64,000 nt of DNA, from positions 8,224,646 to 8,288,645 of the forward strand of contig OZ007514.1 of NCBI GenBank assembly GCA_963931865.1, written 5' to 3'. Every line of letters starts with the position of its first letter. The first letter of the stretch is position 1. The notes under the pieces were generated by a model. The model was not told the origin of the DNA and made no database searches. It was given only the letters and a program-made list of their open reading frames with translations. This document shows positions 1-11,313 of the stretch, piece after piece. The stretch is from Axinella damicornis. Its lineage: Eukaryota; Porifera; Demospongiae; Axinellida; Axinellidae. The translations under genes and the position numbers were made by a program.

Positions 1-78
1 TATAATGTGTGTGCATGTGTGTCGTGCTAGACTTACCTTCAACTGCTCTGCAAATTCATCAGGATGCCTTGCAAATCC

Positions 79-448
79 GTGAGGGAGGGAGGATGAGGGA
101 GGACGAGGGAGGGAGGGAAGGAGGGAGGGAGGGAGGGAGGAAGGGAGGGAGTGGGAGAGAGAGGATGAGGGTGGGAGGGGGAGGGAGGGAGGGAGGGAGG
201 GAGGGAGGGAGGGAGGGAGGGAGGGAGGGAGGAAGGGAGGGAGTGGCAGAGAGAGGATGAGGGTGGGAGGGGGAGGGAGGGAGGGAGGGAGGAAGGAGGA
301 AGAGAGGGAGTGGGAGAGAGAGGATGAGGGTGGGAGGGGTAGGGAGGGAGGGTGAGGAAGGGAGGGTGAGGACGGAGGGAGAGAAAGAGGGAGGGGGAGA
401 GAAGGAGGAAGGGAGAGAGGGAGGAAGGGAGAGAGGGAGGAAGGGAGA
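79..448. repeat. GA-rich low-complexity tract
   Basis: Almost pure purine DNA built on GGGA/GGGAGGA units. It opens long arginine/glycine/glutamate frames on plus and serine/proline frames on minus, which are repeat translations and not genes. Similar shorter tracts recur at 2222-2355 and 6900-7040. Confidence 0.9.
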
Positions 449-1153
449 ATCTATAAGTTGTGCCCACTACATGGACAAGTACACTACTGCCTTGATTACT
501 GCAATTGGCTAAGATAAATAAATCTTGTGCGTTTCAAAGAGTAGCTGTGCTCAGCAGGATAATGTCTGGGACCGAGTGCAGTGCATACGTTGGACTCACA
601 CTTGCGAGTCATGGTTGTAGTCTATCAGTGTTCCCTCGACCTTGACAATCAGATCCAGTGGGCTGCCAAACCTTCAGCAGAGAACACCACTGCAAGAACT
701 CAAGAGCATGCACACAAGGAAAATCTACAATGATTGTTCACTTAGCGACCTGGCAGGTAACCTCTGGGTATACCTTCATTTCTAACTTCAACAATTTGAA
801 ACCTAGAAATACCACCTTCATTACACCCAGGTGTAGTCTATCAAGCTAGAGGTGAGAAGGCCTAGGTACGATGCTAATCATTACTGTGTGCTGCACTATT
901 CCCACAGGGGAATAAGACAGAACAGCAGGACACACATGGCATTTGTGTATGTAGTAATTAGACCATGCCACTGAGGGGGTTGGACAGGTCTTATCCAGAC
1001 AAACAGGTGTGTAGCTATACCTATTGTACAGGACATCCAGTGCAATATACATATTGCACTGGGCAATATGTATATCGCACCAGATATGATTTGGGCGGGC
1101 TCTTCTCCACAATTATAATTCCTTGTTGGCTAGTTTTATAGTAAGGCTTCCCA
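449..1153. other. No gene recognised
   Basis: Anonymous sequence between the purine tract and the start of the tandem duplication. Only short frames without recognisable motifs are present. A small imperfect direct/inverted repeat around CAATATACATATTGCACTGG lies near 1040-1080. Confidence 0.5.
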
Positions 1154-1237
1154 TGATAGAGCCAATCGTACCACGTACCCTTTGTCATTAGTCCCACAAG
1201 ACTCCATGAAACAGTCTCTAGCAAGTGATCACAGCTG

Positions 1238-1362
1238 GTGCATTTGTGTGGTGTACTGTGTGTGTGTGTCGTGTGTGGAGTTGCATGTGTGGGTGCATAT
1301 GTGTGTGTGCATGTGTGTGCATGTGCATGCATACGTGCATGTGCATGCATACTTGCATGTGT

Positions 1363-1411
<49 letters not shown>
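1238..1411 (+). repeat. TG microsatellite ending in a 35-G run
   Basis: A (TG)n/TGCA-type microsatellite runs straight into an uninterrupted homopolymer of about 35 G (1377-1411). The matching place in copy B (6588-6600) has only 13 G, so this tract has changed length since the duplication. Confidence 0.9.
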
Positions 1412-1412
<1 letters not shown>

Positions 1413-1678
1413 ATGCTGCCACAGCAGTTACAGGGAAGACATAATTTGTGAGGGGACAAAATCAGCTGGGAAGCTGCACACAGCAGCTGAACACAAGCAA
1501 GCCAGCTGTCTCACACACACCAAGAGTGTCCATAACACCACAGACCAATGACATCAAATTCACTGCTATCTGCCTCAACTTGTCCTCAAATACTACATCC
1601 AGAGTATTCGTGTTTAGTTGATGCATTCAGAACTGCTTGTTGTTTGTGTGCATATGCGTCTTGCTAGACTTACCTTAA

Positions 1679-2184
1679 CTCTTTAGGGCCTAAATTTATT
1701 TCTCTAGGTCATTTTCAGTCTATAGAACACTTAACTTAAACATACCCTAATTTCTGTTCCCTGGCGTTGCTGGGCTCGAAACTGCTCACACAGGTAATTT
1801 CAGCTACACTAAGCATATCGTGACTTAACCACACCCACCAACTAACGAACTTGCAATCAAGCCTCCCGAGAAGTGGCCAACCTGCCGTAGCTAAAAAACT
1901 GACCATGAACACTGGAAATGGAGGGCCTACAAGGCAAGACAGCTACTTTCTAAGTCCATTTACGCTTAAAACCCGAGAAATGGCCTACCCGGCTCCAACC
2001 AAGGGCCGTTCAAAGCTGAGCCCAAACGCGGCCATGCTGTTTGCACCCTTCGGGTGCACCCACCCACCTCCCCCTGCCCCGCCCTTTCTGCTGGCGCAGA
2101 GCCTATCTCTCAAGGACTGCCGGATGTGACATCATGAAGCTGAAAGTCTCATGACACCTTAAGGCGTCATTAGCTAGTAAACGG
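1679..2184. mobile_element. TTAA-specific insertion, copy A only
   Basis: Copy B reads ACCTTAAACTGC without interruption (6859-6870). Copy A has 506 bp inserted there, with TTAA on both sides (1675-1678 and 2185-2188). The ends (CTCTTTAGGGCC inward from the left; CCGTTTACTAGC inward from the right) match only weakly. A TTAA target duplication is typical of piggyBac and Kolobok elements; no transposase is present, so it is a non-autonomous copy. It contains a small GCACCC-TTC-GGGTGC hairpin near 2043-2057. Confidence 0.75.
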
Positions 2185-2221
2185 TTAAACTGCACTGCAA
2201 ATTCAACAAGTTGTGGCAATC

Positions 2222-2355
2222 TGTGAGGGAGAGGGAGGATGAGGGAGGGAGGGAGAAGGGGGAGAAGGAGGGAGAGAGGGAGGGAGAGGGAGGGAGGGAG
2301 AGAGAGGGAGGGAGGGAGGGAGGGAGGGAGGGAGGGAGGGAGGGAAGGGGATGGA
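2222..2355. repeat. GGGA purine repeat
   Basis: A tract of GGGAGAGGGA units. The copy B counterpart is at about 6900-7040 and differs in unit arrangement, showing repeat turnover after the duplication. Confidence 0.85.
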
Positions 2356-3233
2356 GGGAGAATCGCAGAATCGAGGAGAGAGGGTGCATGTGTGAGTGGT
2401 GTGTGAGAGGGTGCAGGGCTTTCAGCTGGCGGGGTTTTGCGCAGCAGCGCTGTTCCTGCTCTGATATGCATTTTGATGTGTTTCTAACAGTGTTCTAGCC
2501 AGAAATTGGAGGCACATAATGAGATTCATACTTGTCAGTAAACTTGTGAAGCCATGTATTTCAAGTGGTTGCTAAAAGAATTCAACATTCAGAGGCTGGC
2601 AAAGGGTACATTGTAGTTTTAGACCAGCCACAAAGGGCACATTAGAATCACCAAGGACACAGTGCTCTTCAGTAGAAGCCTAGTGACAGGAGCGCATGAG
2701 CCACCGAGGGCGGCGAAGGAGCGTCAAACTCCGCATGCCCGCCCTAGGACATGTAGTAGTCCTTCACACCTCCAAAATTTTACCTCATACGGCAAGACGC
2801 CATTACGTAATGCAGTTGTAAGGACTTGTGTGAAACAGAGCTAAGTAGTATGAAAGGCAAATTGGCCTTGTGCAGCCATAGGTACTAGAGCTAGCTGGCT
2901 AGGACAATGGCACTACGTGCAGCAGCTTCAACGGTCAGCAAGCCAACGAAGAAGGTTCGCCGCGTTTCTATGAATGAACTACGCTACTTGTTAAAGAGAC
3001 TGTGTAACTTGGATATGTCCATCTTCGAAGCTTCAGTAGTGAACGAGAAGGAAGCGGTCCAGTTTACGCAATACCCTGAATGACAAACCGTGTGGAATAA
3101 CTGGAGCGAGGGTGACAAGCTGTGCGTCTTACTGAGCTACCTGTTACTTGGTTTCTGCAACCTTCTTCAGAAGCATATGTCTGGAAAGGAGCGTTTTGCA
3201 CGGCTCCTGGTATCATGGTACAACTACATTGGT

Positions 3234-3661
3234 TAGGCATGAGAATATTATGCCGGCATAATTTTGAGCAAAATAGGTCATTAAAACCACCGAGCATAAT
3301 GCGAGCATAATAGCCTGTTTTTGGCTGTATTGGAAGCAAAACTGCGCATGCATGTCCTTATTCAACCCTCATCTGCAGCCGCTGAGAGAGTCTTCTCCAT
3401 CCTGAACGCTTCTTTTGGCGAACGCCAGGACAATGCACTCCAAGACTATGTTGAAAGCTCACTTATGCTACAATACAACAAGCAATGACCAATATTCTGT
3501 TGTAATGATGTATTGTTTGTGTACCGCCGTGTGTTGCATTTTTTTGTGGTTACAAAATTTGGAAGCATAATAGCATGATTATCAAGCATAATTAGGCCAG
3601 ATTTGGAGCATAAAAGAAAAGCAAAATAACTGAATATGGTAGCATAATATTCTCATGCCTA
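3234..3661 (+). mobile_element. Short hAT element
   Basis: The 428-bp insertion has perfect ends TAGGCATGAGAATATTATGC and an 8-bp target duplication ACATTGGT (3226-3233 and 3662-3669), the hallmark of hAT transposons. Copy B retains the uninterrupted site near 13016-13023. GCATAAT-type motifs are scattered in the interior. It keeps only the end of a transposase gene, so it is an internally deleted derivative. Confidence 0.93.
3309..3488 (+). pseudogene. hAT transposase C-terminal dimerisation fragment
   Basis: A frame ending at TGA 3486-3488 contains QPSSAAAERVFSILNASFG followed by NALQDYVESSLMLQYNK. This is the diagnostic hAT C-terminal dimerisation motif (AERxFS...N). About 60 residues survive; the RNase H-like catalytic core and BED finger are missing. 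Confidence 0.9.
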
Positions 3662-3952
3662 ACATTGGTGCTCTGGCTTGCAACCCAAAAGACGAAGCTG
3701 GGATTGAGGCGTGTTGGTCAGGCCTAACTGAGGCAGGTCTGACTCGCAGTGCAACGCACTAGAAACGTTTAGTTTATAGCCTCGTTCCAGCTATGCGTAC
3801 CACCCCGTGAATATTATTATCAGTCACTTACGTGGTACCACAATGGTCTTCCATATAAGGTATGACCATAAGGTGTGAGGGACTACATCATGTCTATACT
3901 AGTTCGACGCTCCTTCGCCGCCTTCAGCGGCTCATGCGCTCCTGCTAGTGAG

Positions 3953-4541
3953 AAGCCTCGTTCCCAGGCCGTCTGCCGCTTTGTTTATAGTCGCATACGT
4001 GACCTTTGAACCCTTGTCAGATAAGCTGGCAGAAGGCCTGGTACCACTCCTACGTCATTTACAAGCAAAGTGGACACGGTTATGACGTAGGTGGACACGG
4101 TTTCATGTAAAACGGCTACGTGCCAGAAGTTCACGGGCTAACGGCAGGTTTCCTAGCGAGTTGTTGTTGGCTTCTACGCTAACGTGGTGGACCGCTGGAG
4201 GCGTCAGGTATGGAACTCCTTGTTGTACGGTTGCAGTAGCCTTGGTAACTACAACAGCTTAACTCTACAGTAGCTTACCAAGTGCTTGGTATGCCTGAGT
4301 AGTCAAACATTAGTGCATGCTGTATTGCCGTTAGCGCTGAGTTGGCATCACGTTGCTGTCTTCGTGGTATCAATATAAACTCGAAAGCATACGTATAGTT
4401 GAGTTGCTTCATAACCGTGTCCACTTTGCTTGTAAATGACGTAGGAGTGGTACCAGGCCTTCTACCAGCTTATCTGACAAGGGTTCAAAGGTCACGTATG
4501 CAACTAAAAACAAAGTGGCAGATGGCCTGGGAACGAGGCTA
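3953..4541. mobile_element. Mutator-like TIR element, copy A
   Basis: 589 bp with about 133-bp TIRs (roughly 95% alike) starting AGCCTCGTTCCCAGGCC. It is flanked by a 9-bp target duplication GCTAGTGAG (3944-3952, 4542-4550). Nine-base duplications with long TIRs fit Mutator-like elements. It landed directly on the target duplication left by the neighbouring CAGGAGCG element. The interior has no transposase. On minus, an ATG segment starting MFDYSGIPST ends at a GTAAGC donor; copy B has lost that ATG. Confidence 0.82.
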
Positions 4542-4550
4542 GCTAGTGAG

Positions 4551-6103
4551 AACACTGGTTTTCTAACACCCGTCTGACTACAATATGAATTATAGTGTAC
4601 CTTACACGAAAATCACTTTTCAAAATCCCAGCCCCCCCATATAAAACCCTGGGGTGTGTGTGGTGCAAGGGACAGGAACTAAATCAAGCCACAATCACCA
4701 GCCTAGCCAGCTGCATACCTCTCAATGATCCTGAGCGCTGTGACCATATTCCTCGGCTCACTGGACACAAGCGTTGCTCATTGGTGCATCACCAGCCAGA
4801 GGTGCTGCCCGAGGGCATCCTGGAACGAGAGGGAGATGGATCAGTTGTTTGGACACACACAACTGGACAGCATGTTACTCCGGTTATGACAATGACTACT
4901 ATTCGCCATTGGATTGATGTGCATCAATTAGTATTTACTTCCACGTGGGATTATGCCCATAAATGTTGCCTATTATGCCCATATTATTCCCTATGCCCTA
5001 TGCTCAGGTATGCTAAAAATTATTCCGGCACAAGCCTACATGTTACATGTATATATGTCAACTCATCAATAGTAGTATTGCAGCCTACTGAGGTTGGTCT
5101 GGAGGTGATTCTATAGACAGAGGTGTGCTAATTCAATCTGTAGAATGACATTGTATGCACAGTAAAGCCACCAGACATGAAGTGGTGCAGGTGCTAAGAA
5201 GGAATGCAAATACAACTAAGTGTCTCCAGCTACCAGTACTGTCACTCCAATACTACAATGGTCACAGAGTAGGAAGGTTGGCGTCACTAGCTTAGACTTG
5301 CCCACCGAATTATGGGCACATACCGTATCGATAGCTTAGAGCTGTGACTGGGTCACAACCCGTGGCTGTCTAAAAACTGCCTGTAGCTGCATGACCACAC
5401 TGTCAGTGACCCTGTGACCCTGTGATCTTTGAAAAATCCACCGTGACTGCATCAATTTTCGGACTTCCGGTAATACAGTGAACTAACCAATGCCTCACCT
5501 ACAGATACGGGATCCCGGTCACAGCTCTAAGTTCACTGCTAAATTATTGGAGTGACCATCCCTTGAAGAAATATCATTCGGTTAGTTTGCCTGCATTATT
5601 CAACACTGTACATCCACAGAATAATCCCTCACCATTTTTTTTTGACGTGAAGGTGGTGCCAGTCTTCAATACCTTTTCATTAAACATGCACTCACTGACA
5701 CTGTATGGGGAAGAATAGTATCTGCATGAGATCTAAACACATACGAAGCTTCTCACCATATGCAGCCACCAAGCATCCAAGCACACAATACCCACGGTGG
5801 GTAGGCATGCACAGTTAAGGTAGGAAACATGGGTAACAGTGATCTCCGAAACCAGGACAAATGGGCAGCATCAAAGCATACACAAGTTTCAGCAATAGCT
5901 TGCATCAAACTGCTCCCTCTGAAAATGCCCTAAAACTAAATTTTAAGGCCCTCTACTAAACTGAAAATTTGGACCTTCTCCAAGCCCCACCCACACTCTG
6001 ACCCCATCATCAATACCCACACAAAACAGGCCAAAAACCACGTATGGATTTACCACCTGCTCTCCTCAGTTGCAAGCTACAGCCCAAAACTCACAGCCAC
6101 CCT
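4551..6103 (+). other. Right part of duplication copy A; one unrecognised frame
   Basis: The longest frame (4595-5116, 173 codons) is partly matched in copy B (14029-14496) and has no family I recognise. Substitutions between the copies often change the residue, so it is probably not functional. The rest is anonymous apart from the GAGCTGTGACC element at 5275-5565. Confidence 0.4.
5275..5565. mobile_element. GAGCTGYGACC MITE, copy 1
   Basis: An imperfect inverted-repeat element: inner termini TTAGAGCTGTGAC and GTCACAGCTCTAA, with outer arms resembling AAGGGRTGGTCACTCC. The interior is rich in TGACC/GTGAC words. Three relatives occur in the window (14655-14945, 45968-46217, 51093-51360). Confidence 0.6.
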
Positions 6104-6401
6104 CGAGGTTTGGCTACCCTTAAAAATCTGTTCACCCTGGCACAGCCATCCCACCAATGCTTAAAGGTTAAATCAGTGCATGTCAGAGGTCGGGAAGGTG
6201 CTATAAAATATTCTGTTGCCGCAGTGGCAGACAATCGCCGCAATGGCAGACAGAATTGGAACGGAGACCAACAACTATATGGACCACACCCCTGGAACTA
6301 ATTTTGCTGATAAATAAGGACCCCCGGACATTTGGACCCCCTCAGGCAACAACCATGTGGACCCCTTATAGATGTCACTAGTACTTGAACATACATTGCA
6401 G
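6104..6401. other. Spacer between duplication copies
   Basis: About 300 bp present between copies A and B. No gene or element recognised. Confidence 0.5.
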
Positions 6402-7145
6402 TGATAGAGCCAATCATACCACGTACCCTTTGTCATTAGTCCCACAAGACTGGATGGTCCATGAAACTGTCTCTAGCAAGTGATCACAGCTGGTGCATCT
6501 GTGTGGTGTGTGTGCACGTGTGTGCATGAGGGCACGTGTGTTGGTGCGTGTGCATGTGCATGTGTGTGTATGTGTGTGTGTGTGTGTGGGGGGGGGGGGG
6601 AGATGCCACAGGAGTAGCAGGGAAGACATAATTTGTGAGGGGACAAAATCAGCTGGGAAGCTGCACACAGCAGCTGAACACAAGCAAGCCAGCTGTCTCA
6701 CACACACCAAGAGTGTCCATAACACCACAGACCAATGACATCAAATTCACTACTATCTGTCTGAACTTGTCCTCAAATACTACATCCAGAGTATTCGTGT
6801 TTAGTTGATGCATTCAGAACTGCTTGTTGTTTGTGTGCATATGCGTCCTGCTAGACTTACCTTAAACTGCACTGCAAATTCAACAAGTTGTGGCAATCTG
6901 TGAGGGAGAGGGAGGATGAGGGAGGGAGGGAGAAGGAGGGAGGGGAGGGAGGAGGGAGAGAGGGAGGGAGGGAATGAGGGATGGAGGGACGGATGGAGGG
7001 AGGGAGGAAGGGAGGGAGGGGGATGGAGGGAGAATCGCAGAATCGAGGAGAGAGGGTGTATGTGTGAGTGGTGTGTGAGAGGGTGCAGGGCTTTTAGCTA
7101 TGGGGAAGTTTTTGCGCGACGGCTGTGTGCAGCATGGCTGTTGCT

Positions 7146-7169
7146 GGGGGGGGGGGGGGGGGGGGGGGG
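7146..7169 (+). repeat. 24-G homopolymer
   Basis: Uninterrupted G run in copy B, next to the purine repeat and absent from the matching part of copy A. Confidence 0.9.
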
Positions 7170-7914
7170 TCTGGGGGCATGCTCCCTGGAAATTTTAAAA
7201 ATAGATGCTCTGATTATGCATTCTGGTATGTTACTAACAGTGTTCTAGCCAGAAATTTGAGGCAAATAATGAGATTCATACTTGTCAGTAACTTTGTGAA
7301 GCCATGTATTTCAAGTGGTTGCTAAAAGTATTCAACATTCAGAGGCTGGCAAAGGGTACATTGTAGTTTTAGACCAGCCACAAAGGGCACATTAGAATCA
7401 CAGTGCTCTTCAGTTGAAGCCTACTGACAGGAGCGCATGAGCCACCGTGGGCGGCGAAGGAGCGTCAAACTCCGCATGCCCGCCCTAGGACATGTAGTAG
7501 TCCTTCACACCTCCAAAATTTTACCTTATACGGCAAGATGCCATTACGTAATGCAGTTGTAAGGATTTGTGTGAAACAGAGCTAAGTAGTATGAAAGGCA
7601 AATTGGCCTTGTGCAGCCATAGGTACTAGAGCTAGCTGGCTAGGACAATGGCGCTACGTGCAGCAGCTTCAACGGCCAGCAAGCCAACGAAGAAGGTTCA
7701 CCGCATTTCTATGAATGAACCACGCTACTTGTTAAAGAGACTGCGTAACTTGGATATTTCCATCTTCGAAGCTTCCGTAGTGAACGAGAAGGAAGCGGTT
7801 CAGTTTACGCAATACCCTGAATGACAAACCGTGTGGAATAATTACAGATTCCTCAAGGATTGTAGCAATCTGATGAGGAGGATGAATTGTATGAGGAGGT
7901 GGAGGATACACGGA

Positions 7915-8038
7915 GACAACATAGTCAGTTTACTACATGGTATTACCTCTTTTGTCCCAACTAATCAGCAGAGTTCAAAGTTCACATAATTTAATATTCA
8001 TAAAAGGAATCACCTCATGTACGATCCCGCCTTTTTTG
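7915..8038. repeat. DIRS inverted terminal repeat (window left)
   Basis: Reverse complement of 12741-12864, from ACAACATAGTCAGTTTAC through GTACGATCCCGCC to a short T run. The 73 bp outside it (7842-7914) is unique to this end and reappears, complemented, in the internal complementary region. Confidence 0.92.
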
Positions 8039-8390
8039 GAATGCAAAGGAACGCAGTAAAAGGAGTAATCAACAGTTATCAACATTCATGTTATCAACAG
8101 CTGAGAAAAAAGACAAATGGCAGCCTTCTCATCACTGGACAATATTATTGTCAGACAATGCAAGGATTACTCGATTTAAAGATATTCATGGTCAGTTTGA
8201 TGGCCTTAGGATGATCCTTTGGTTGGCCTTGATCTAAAAGCATAGGAAGTCGACTGAAGTACAGTTAGCTGTGGTGTCCCATTGGGACCTTCCCCACAAC
8301 TCTTGTTAGAAGTTTATACTTGCCAATCGATGTGTACATAGTGATGGTGTGGTAATAGTACCACCGAGATGGGAAAAGGGTCAGGGTGGG

Positions 8391-8538
8391 AAACTGACTA
8401 TGTTGTCTCCGTGTATCCTCCACCTCCTCATACAATTCATCCTCCTCATCAGATTGCTACAATCCTTGAGGAATCTGTAATTGTATTTCGGAGGCTCCGG
8501 ATACACTACAACAACATAGTCAGTTTACTACATGGTAT
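8391..8538. repeat. DIRS internal complementary region
   Basis: 8391-8480 is the exact complement of the left extremity (7842-7931), and 8481-8538 is the complement of the right extremity. The two meet as CTGTAA/TTGTATTTC. This fused-ends block is unique to DIRS elements and is thought to template end completion of a single-stranded circle. Confidence 0.92.
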
Positions 8539-8559
8539 CGTTCAAAGCCCACCACTGTT

Positions 8560-8715
8560 GTCTGGAGGATTGCTGCTTCATCAGCACTCCACGACCAAAC
8601 TGCCTGAATCTGTTGTCTATGAAGAATCTGGAGGTATATAGAGCTCCAACAGTCATCCTTCATGATATCTGCAGCTGAACGTTCAGCGAATCTTGCACAA
8701 GTAGAATGTGCCAAG
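8560..8715 (-). pseudogene. Tyrosine recombinase C-terminal relic of the DIRS element
   Basis: Minus-strand frames carry RFAERSAADIMK followed, after a frameshift, by FRQFGRGVLMKQQ. These resemble the end of DIRS/Ngaro tyrosine recombinases (repeated SAxDI, WSS, FY and FGRxVL motifs). The expected catalytic tyrosine region reads RFF, so the nucleophile may be lost. The N-terminal part is too degraded to delimit. Confidence 0.6.
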
Positions 8716-8944
8716 TCTTGGTGTCATGGTCAATGCCTCCTCAGCCAGTGGCCTATGGTAGCTGTTTCAGCTGACTTGCGGACTGATAAAGAGTGTTCCC
8801 AAGTTTCGACCACGTACAGTCCCTCCAATCGGTTCTCATAGAATCGGCTTGTGCAATGGAGAGAGCTTTGGGTCCTCTGGTACAAAACAGGCCTCCACTG
8901 GAGGTCCCTTCCTTTTGATCTTGTAAATCCAAGATCACAATCAT

Positions 8945-9210
8945 TTTTTTTTTTTTTTACTTTTTTTTTTTTTTTTACTATTGCATATATGTCCAGTAAC
9001 ACCAAGTCTGGACATTTGAGTTAATATAAGTCTGGGCATAGCTATGAGCCAAGAGTTTATTCAAGTCAGATTAATGACATCAAGTCTCAGCATCTGAGCC
9101 AAGAGTTCAAGTCCAATTAATAACATCAAGTCTGGGCATCTGAGCCATGCAAGTGTTTATTCAAGTCCCAATGACATCAAGTCTGGACATATGAGCCAAG
9201 TCCGAGTTGG
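8945..9210. repeat. T-rich run and degenerate tandem repeats inside DIRS
   Basis: Two long T runs separated by ACT (8945-8979), then four or so imperfect copies of a unit of about 55-60 bp built on GACATCAAGTCTGGACATVTGAGCCAAGAG. No coding signal; probably post-insertion decay or a DIRS spacer. Confidence 0.7.
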
Positions 9211-9655
9211 ACAAGGTCATAAAATATAGTTACCTCGCAGGACAGCAATTTGAATGAACTTCATTATGTGCGCATGAGGTTCTGGATGCAAGATAAAAAT
9301 CTACAACCCATGCTGCGGGAGCTGGTGGTAAACACTTAAACACTCCCTTAAAGCGATCGAGAAACCAATAGTTGCTGTCCACTTCGACTGTGTGTCACCT
9401 CATGGAGTGTACTGTCCGGTACTGTTTCCCTGCAGTCTTAAACTGTTTGTGCATAAACTCCAGGATCAATGCCCAGCCTGTTCAAAAATACCAGAATTAC
9501 TAGAATGATTATATATGCTGACTCTGTCAACCGTCACTATGACTTATAGTGGTAACCTGTGGTCTGGAAGACCTACACGTACTACATGATACGATCTCCA
9601 GAGACAGGCCAGGCGGTTAGTGGAATGTGATGACCCTCCCTTGTCAATGGGTGAT

Positions 9656-11313
9656 TTAGGTCCTCACAATGTTTGTCACCATATCGGGATTGGAAGGTCC
9701 ATCAAGCCAAACCCTTGAGAAGCTTAGGAAACCAAATCTGGCCATACTGCATGGGGCTATCAGGACTGCTGTCCTCTCCGAGTTTGTGCAGGCTGCACGG
9801 GATGAGGATAAATGGAGGAACATGTATGGGTAATGGTCCTTCCATAAGACCGAGAAGGCATCTACTGTCAAGGCTGCTGGGTCTGGTCTCCAGCTGCAAT
9901 ACCACGTCGAAGTTGGCCCCCATCCGGAAAGGCAAACATATTGATTGAGAAGGGCCAAACCTGTCCCCAAGCTTATAGAACTATCCCCATTAAGAACTTC
10001 AATCACTGCATGGAATCTGTGCTGTGTCCAGATTCCCAGTCTGTTCATACAATCCCTAGCTACTCCAGGAATTAGATGTTCTGCATGAACATACATGTCT
10101 CTTTCAAGGCACCCTTAGGATAGAAGAATGGGTACCTCCCATCTTGTCCAGGAATGCACCTGCTGAGACATTGTCCAGGTGAAAGAGGATGGAGCTCGCT
10201 TGGAGGAAAATGACTACACAGCCAGAAAGGCAGTCAGTAACTCGATACCACTTATGCGGCGGGTCTCTCCGTGAGCTGTCCAGGGGCCTCCTGTATTCAC
10301 CCCCTTGTCTCCAACATATATCCTGGGTGCATATGTGATCATTAGATCCCATCAAGTGATCTGAAGGGTCTCCCCACCACATGTGACGACTGGAGCTGTC
10401 CAGCCACCATTCCATATCTGACGGTAGCTATATCTCCATTTCCGTCTCATATGAGACTTCTCTTGAGTGCATGACATGACTTGTCTCCAGACGGAGGAAA
10501 AATTGCCAGTTGCGCAGGTATACCATTGTCCCCATGCAGGAGGGAAGCCAGTTCCTGTATTGCCATCTTTCCCTAAATACTCTGTCATCCCTTTTCACCT
10601 AGTGGTTCAAGGCATGCAGCTTATGCATCAGCAAGACAATTATCATGCTGCGGGAATTCAACAGGAAACCAAGAAATTCCAACTCTCATGTTGGAGAGAG
10701 AGGGTGCTCTAACTTCTTTATGTTGATCACAAATCCAAGAGCTACCAGTAGTTTCCATCTGATATCGCTGTGGCTAAGTGTTTCCTTGCTTCCCGTAATC
10801 TCAGCATATCATCAAGGTAGAGGATCGACTTGATTCCCAGCTCGTTGACGACACAGCTGGCTCAGTGGAGAGAGTATATGGTACACTGCTTCGACCAAAC
10901 ATGAGGATCTTGCCATGTCCGACCCTGAAATGGAATCTGTTGTGATTTTATCACTGGGTAACCTGAGCCGCCGTCTGACTCTGGGACAAGGGATGTATCC
11001 CTCCCTGTTGTCGGACCTCTTTGCAGCCAGGTCTTGCACCTCCTTTGACAAGCCTGAGCAAAGCTCTCAGTGTCCTAGTGAATCCTTCCTGGGCTGCTGC
11101 TTTGCTGTGGGGTATGCTTCCAGGTATTGTCTCCAGCAAGGGGGTCAGTGGACTTTCTCCCCATTTCTGAAAAGGTGAGTCAATCAGCCAGCGACCCCCT
11201 TCCTTTCTTATGGCTAATATCATTGTCCATCCAAGCTGCTTTGGCAGGAATTTTAGAGCTGATTTTAGTGATAGCCTTGGATCATGGTAAGGAGCGCTTT
11301 TAGCATATGACAT
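9656..11313 (-). pseudogene. DIRS RT-RNase H relic
   Basis: Several minus-strand frames together show DIRS pol. YLDDML (codons complementary to 10805-10819) is the RT catalytic box, preceded by GIKSI. RNase H remnants GGPWTA, ELLTAFLAV, LDN and KMGGTHSSIL lie at 10100-10400. AEHLIPGV, SWRPDP, DAFS-x-LWKDHYPY and a PPFILIP segment lie at 9700-10090 (the last after a frameshift). Order and motifs match DIRS-1-type elements. No frame is intact. Confidence 0.88.

Larger units (their letters stand above)
2907..3762 (+). pseudogene. Cargo reading frame of the CAGGAGCG element, broken by hAT
   Basis: ATG at 2907 opens a basic N-terminal segment (start MALRAASTVSKPTKK) that meets TGA at 3081-3083. 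The same frame then continues (WSEGDKLCVLLSYLLLG...) to the hAT insertion at 3234 and resumes after it (ALACNPKDEAG...) to TAG at 3760-3762. Without the insertion it would be about 134 codons with one internal TGA, and copy B has the same TGA. Changes between the copies are mostly nonsynonymous, so I see no sign of selection. No known domain recognised. Confidence 0.5.
2687..3944 (+). mobile_element. CAGGAGCG-family TIR element, copy A
   Basis: About 37-bp TIRs begin CAGGAGCGCATGAGCC and contain a GCC-x-CYGARGGCGGCG palindrome. They are flanked by a perfect 7-bp target duplication CTAGTGA (2680-2686, 3945-3951). The interior carries an ATG-initiated reading frame and, inside that, a hAT insertion. 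The same TIR ends bound 7438-13300 (copy B) and 55488-56067, which carries a different interior. No transposase is seen, so the superfamily is unresolved. Confidence 0.85.
1154..6103 (+). repeat. Tandem segmental duplication, copy A
   Basis: This block is colinear and near-identical with 6402-15490. It starts at TGATAGAGCC and stops after CACAGCCACCCT in both copies. Relative to copy B it has two extra insertions (1679-2184 and 3234-3661) and lacks the 5.05-kb DIRS element. Copy B's length is close to copy A minus the two insertions plus the DIRS element, so one direct duplication followed by independent insertions explains both. Only about 300 bp separates the copies. Confidence 0.9.

Noticed and set aside
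39..512. Serine/proline- and arginine/glycine-rich proteins in the first 500 bp
   Set aside because: They are translations of a GGGA purine repeat on both strands.
1021..1551. Frames with poly-proline or poly-glycine and HTHTHT runs
   Set aside because: They come from the TG microsatellite and the G homopolymer.
2907..3762. UGA recoding (selenocysteine) at the shared internal TGA of the cargo frame
   Set aside because: No evidence of selection on the frame and no SECIS-like structure noticed; an inherited nonsense mutation is simpler.
8395..8540. Two independent MITEs (7842-8480 and 8481-12893) placed end to end
   Set aside because: The junction is exactly the fused complement of both outer ends and the coding remnants are DIRS-type, so an internal complementary region explains it better.
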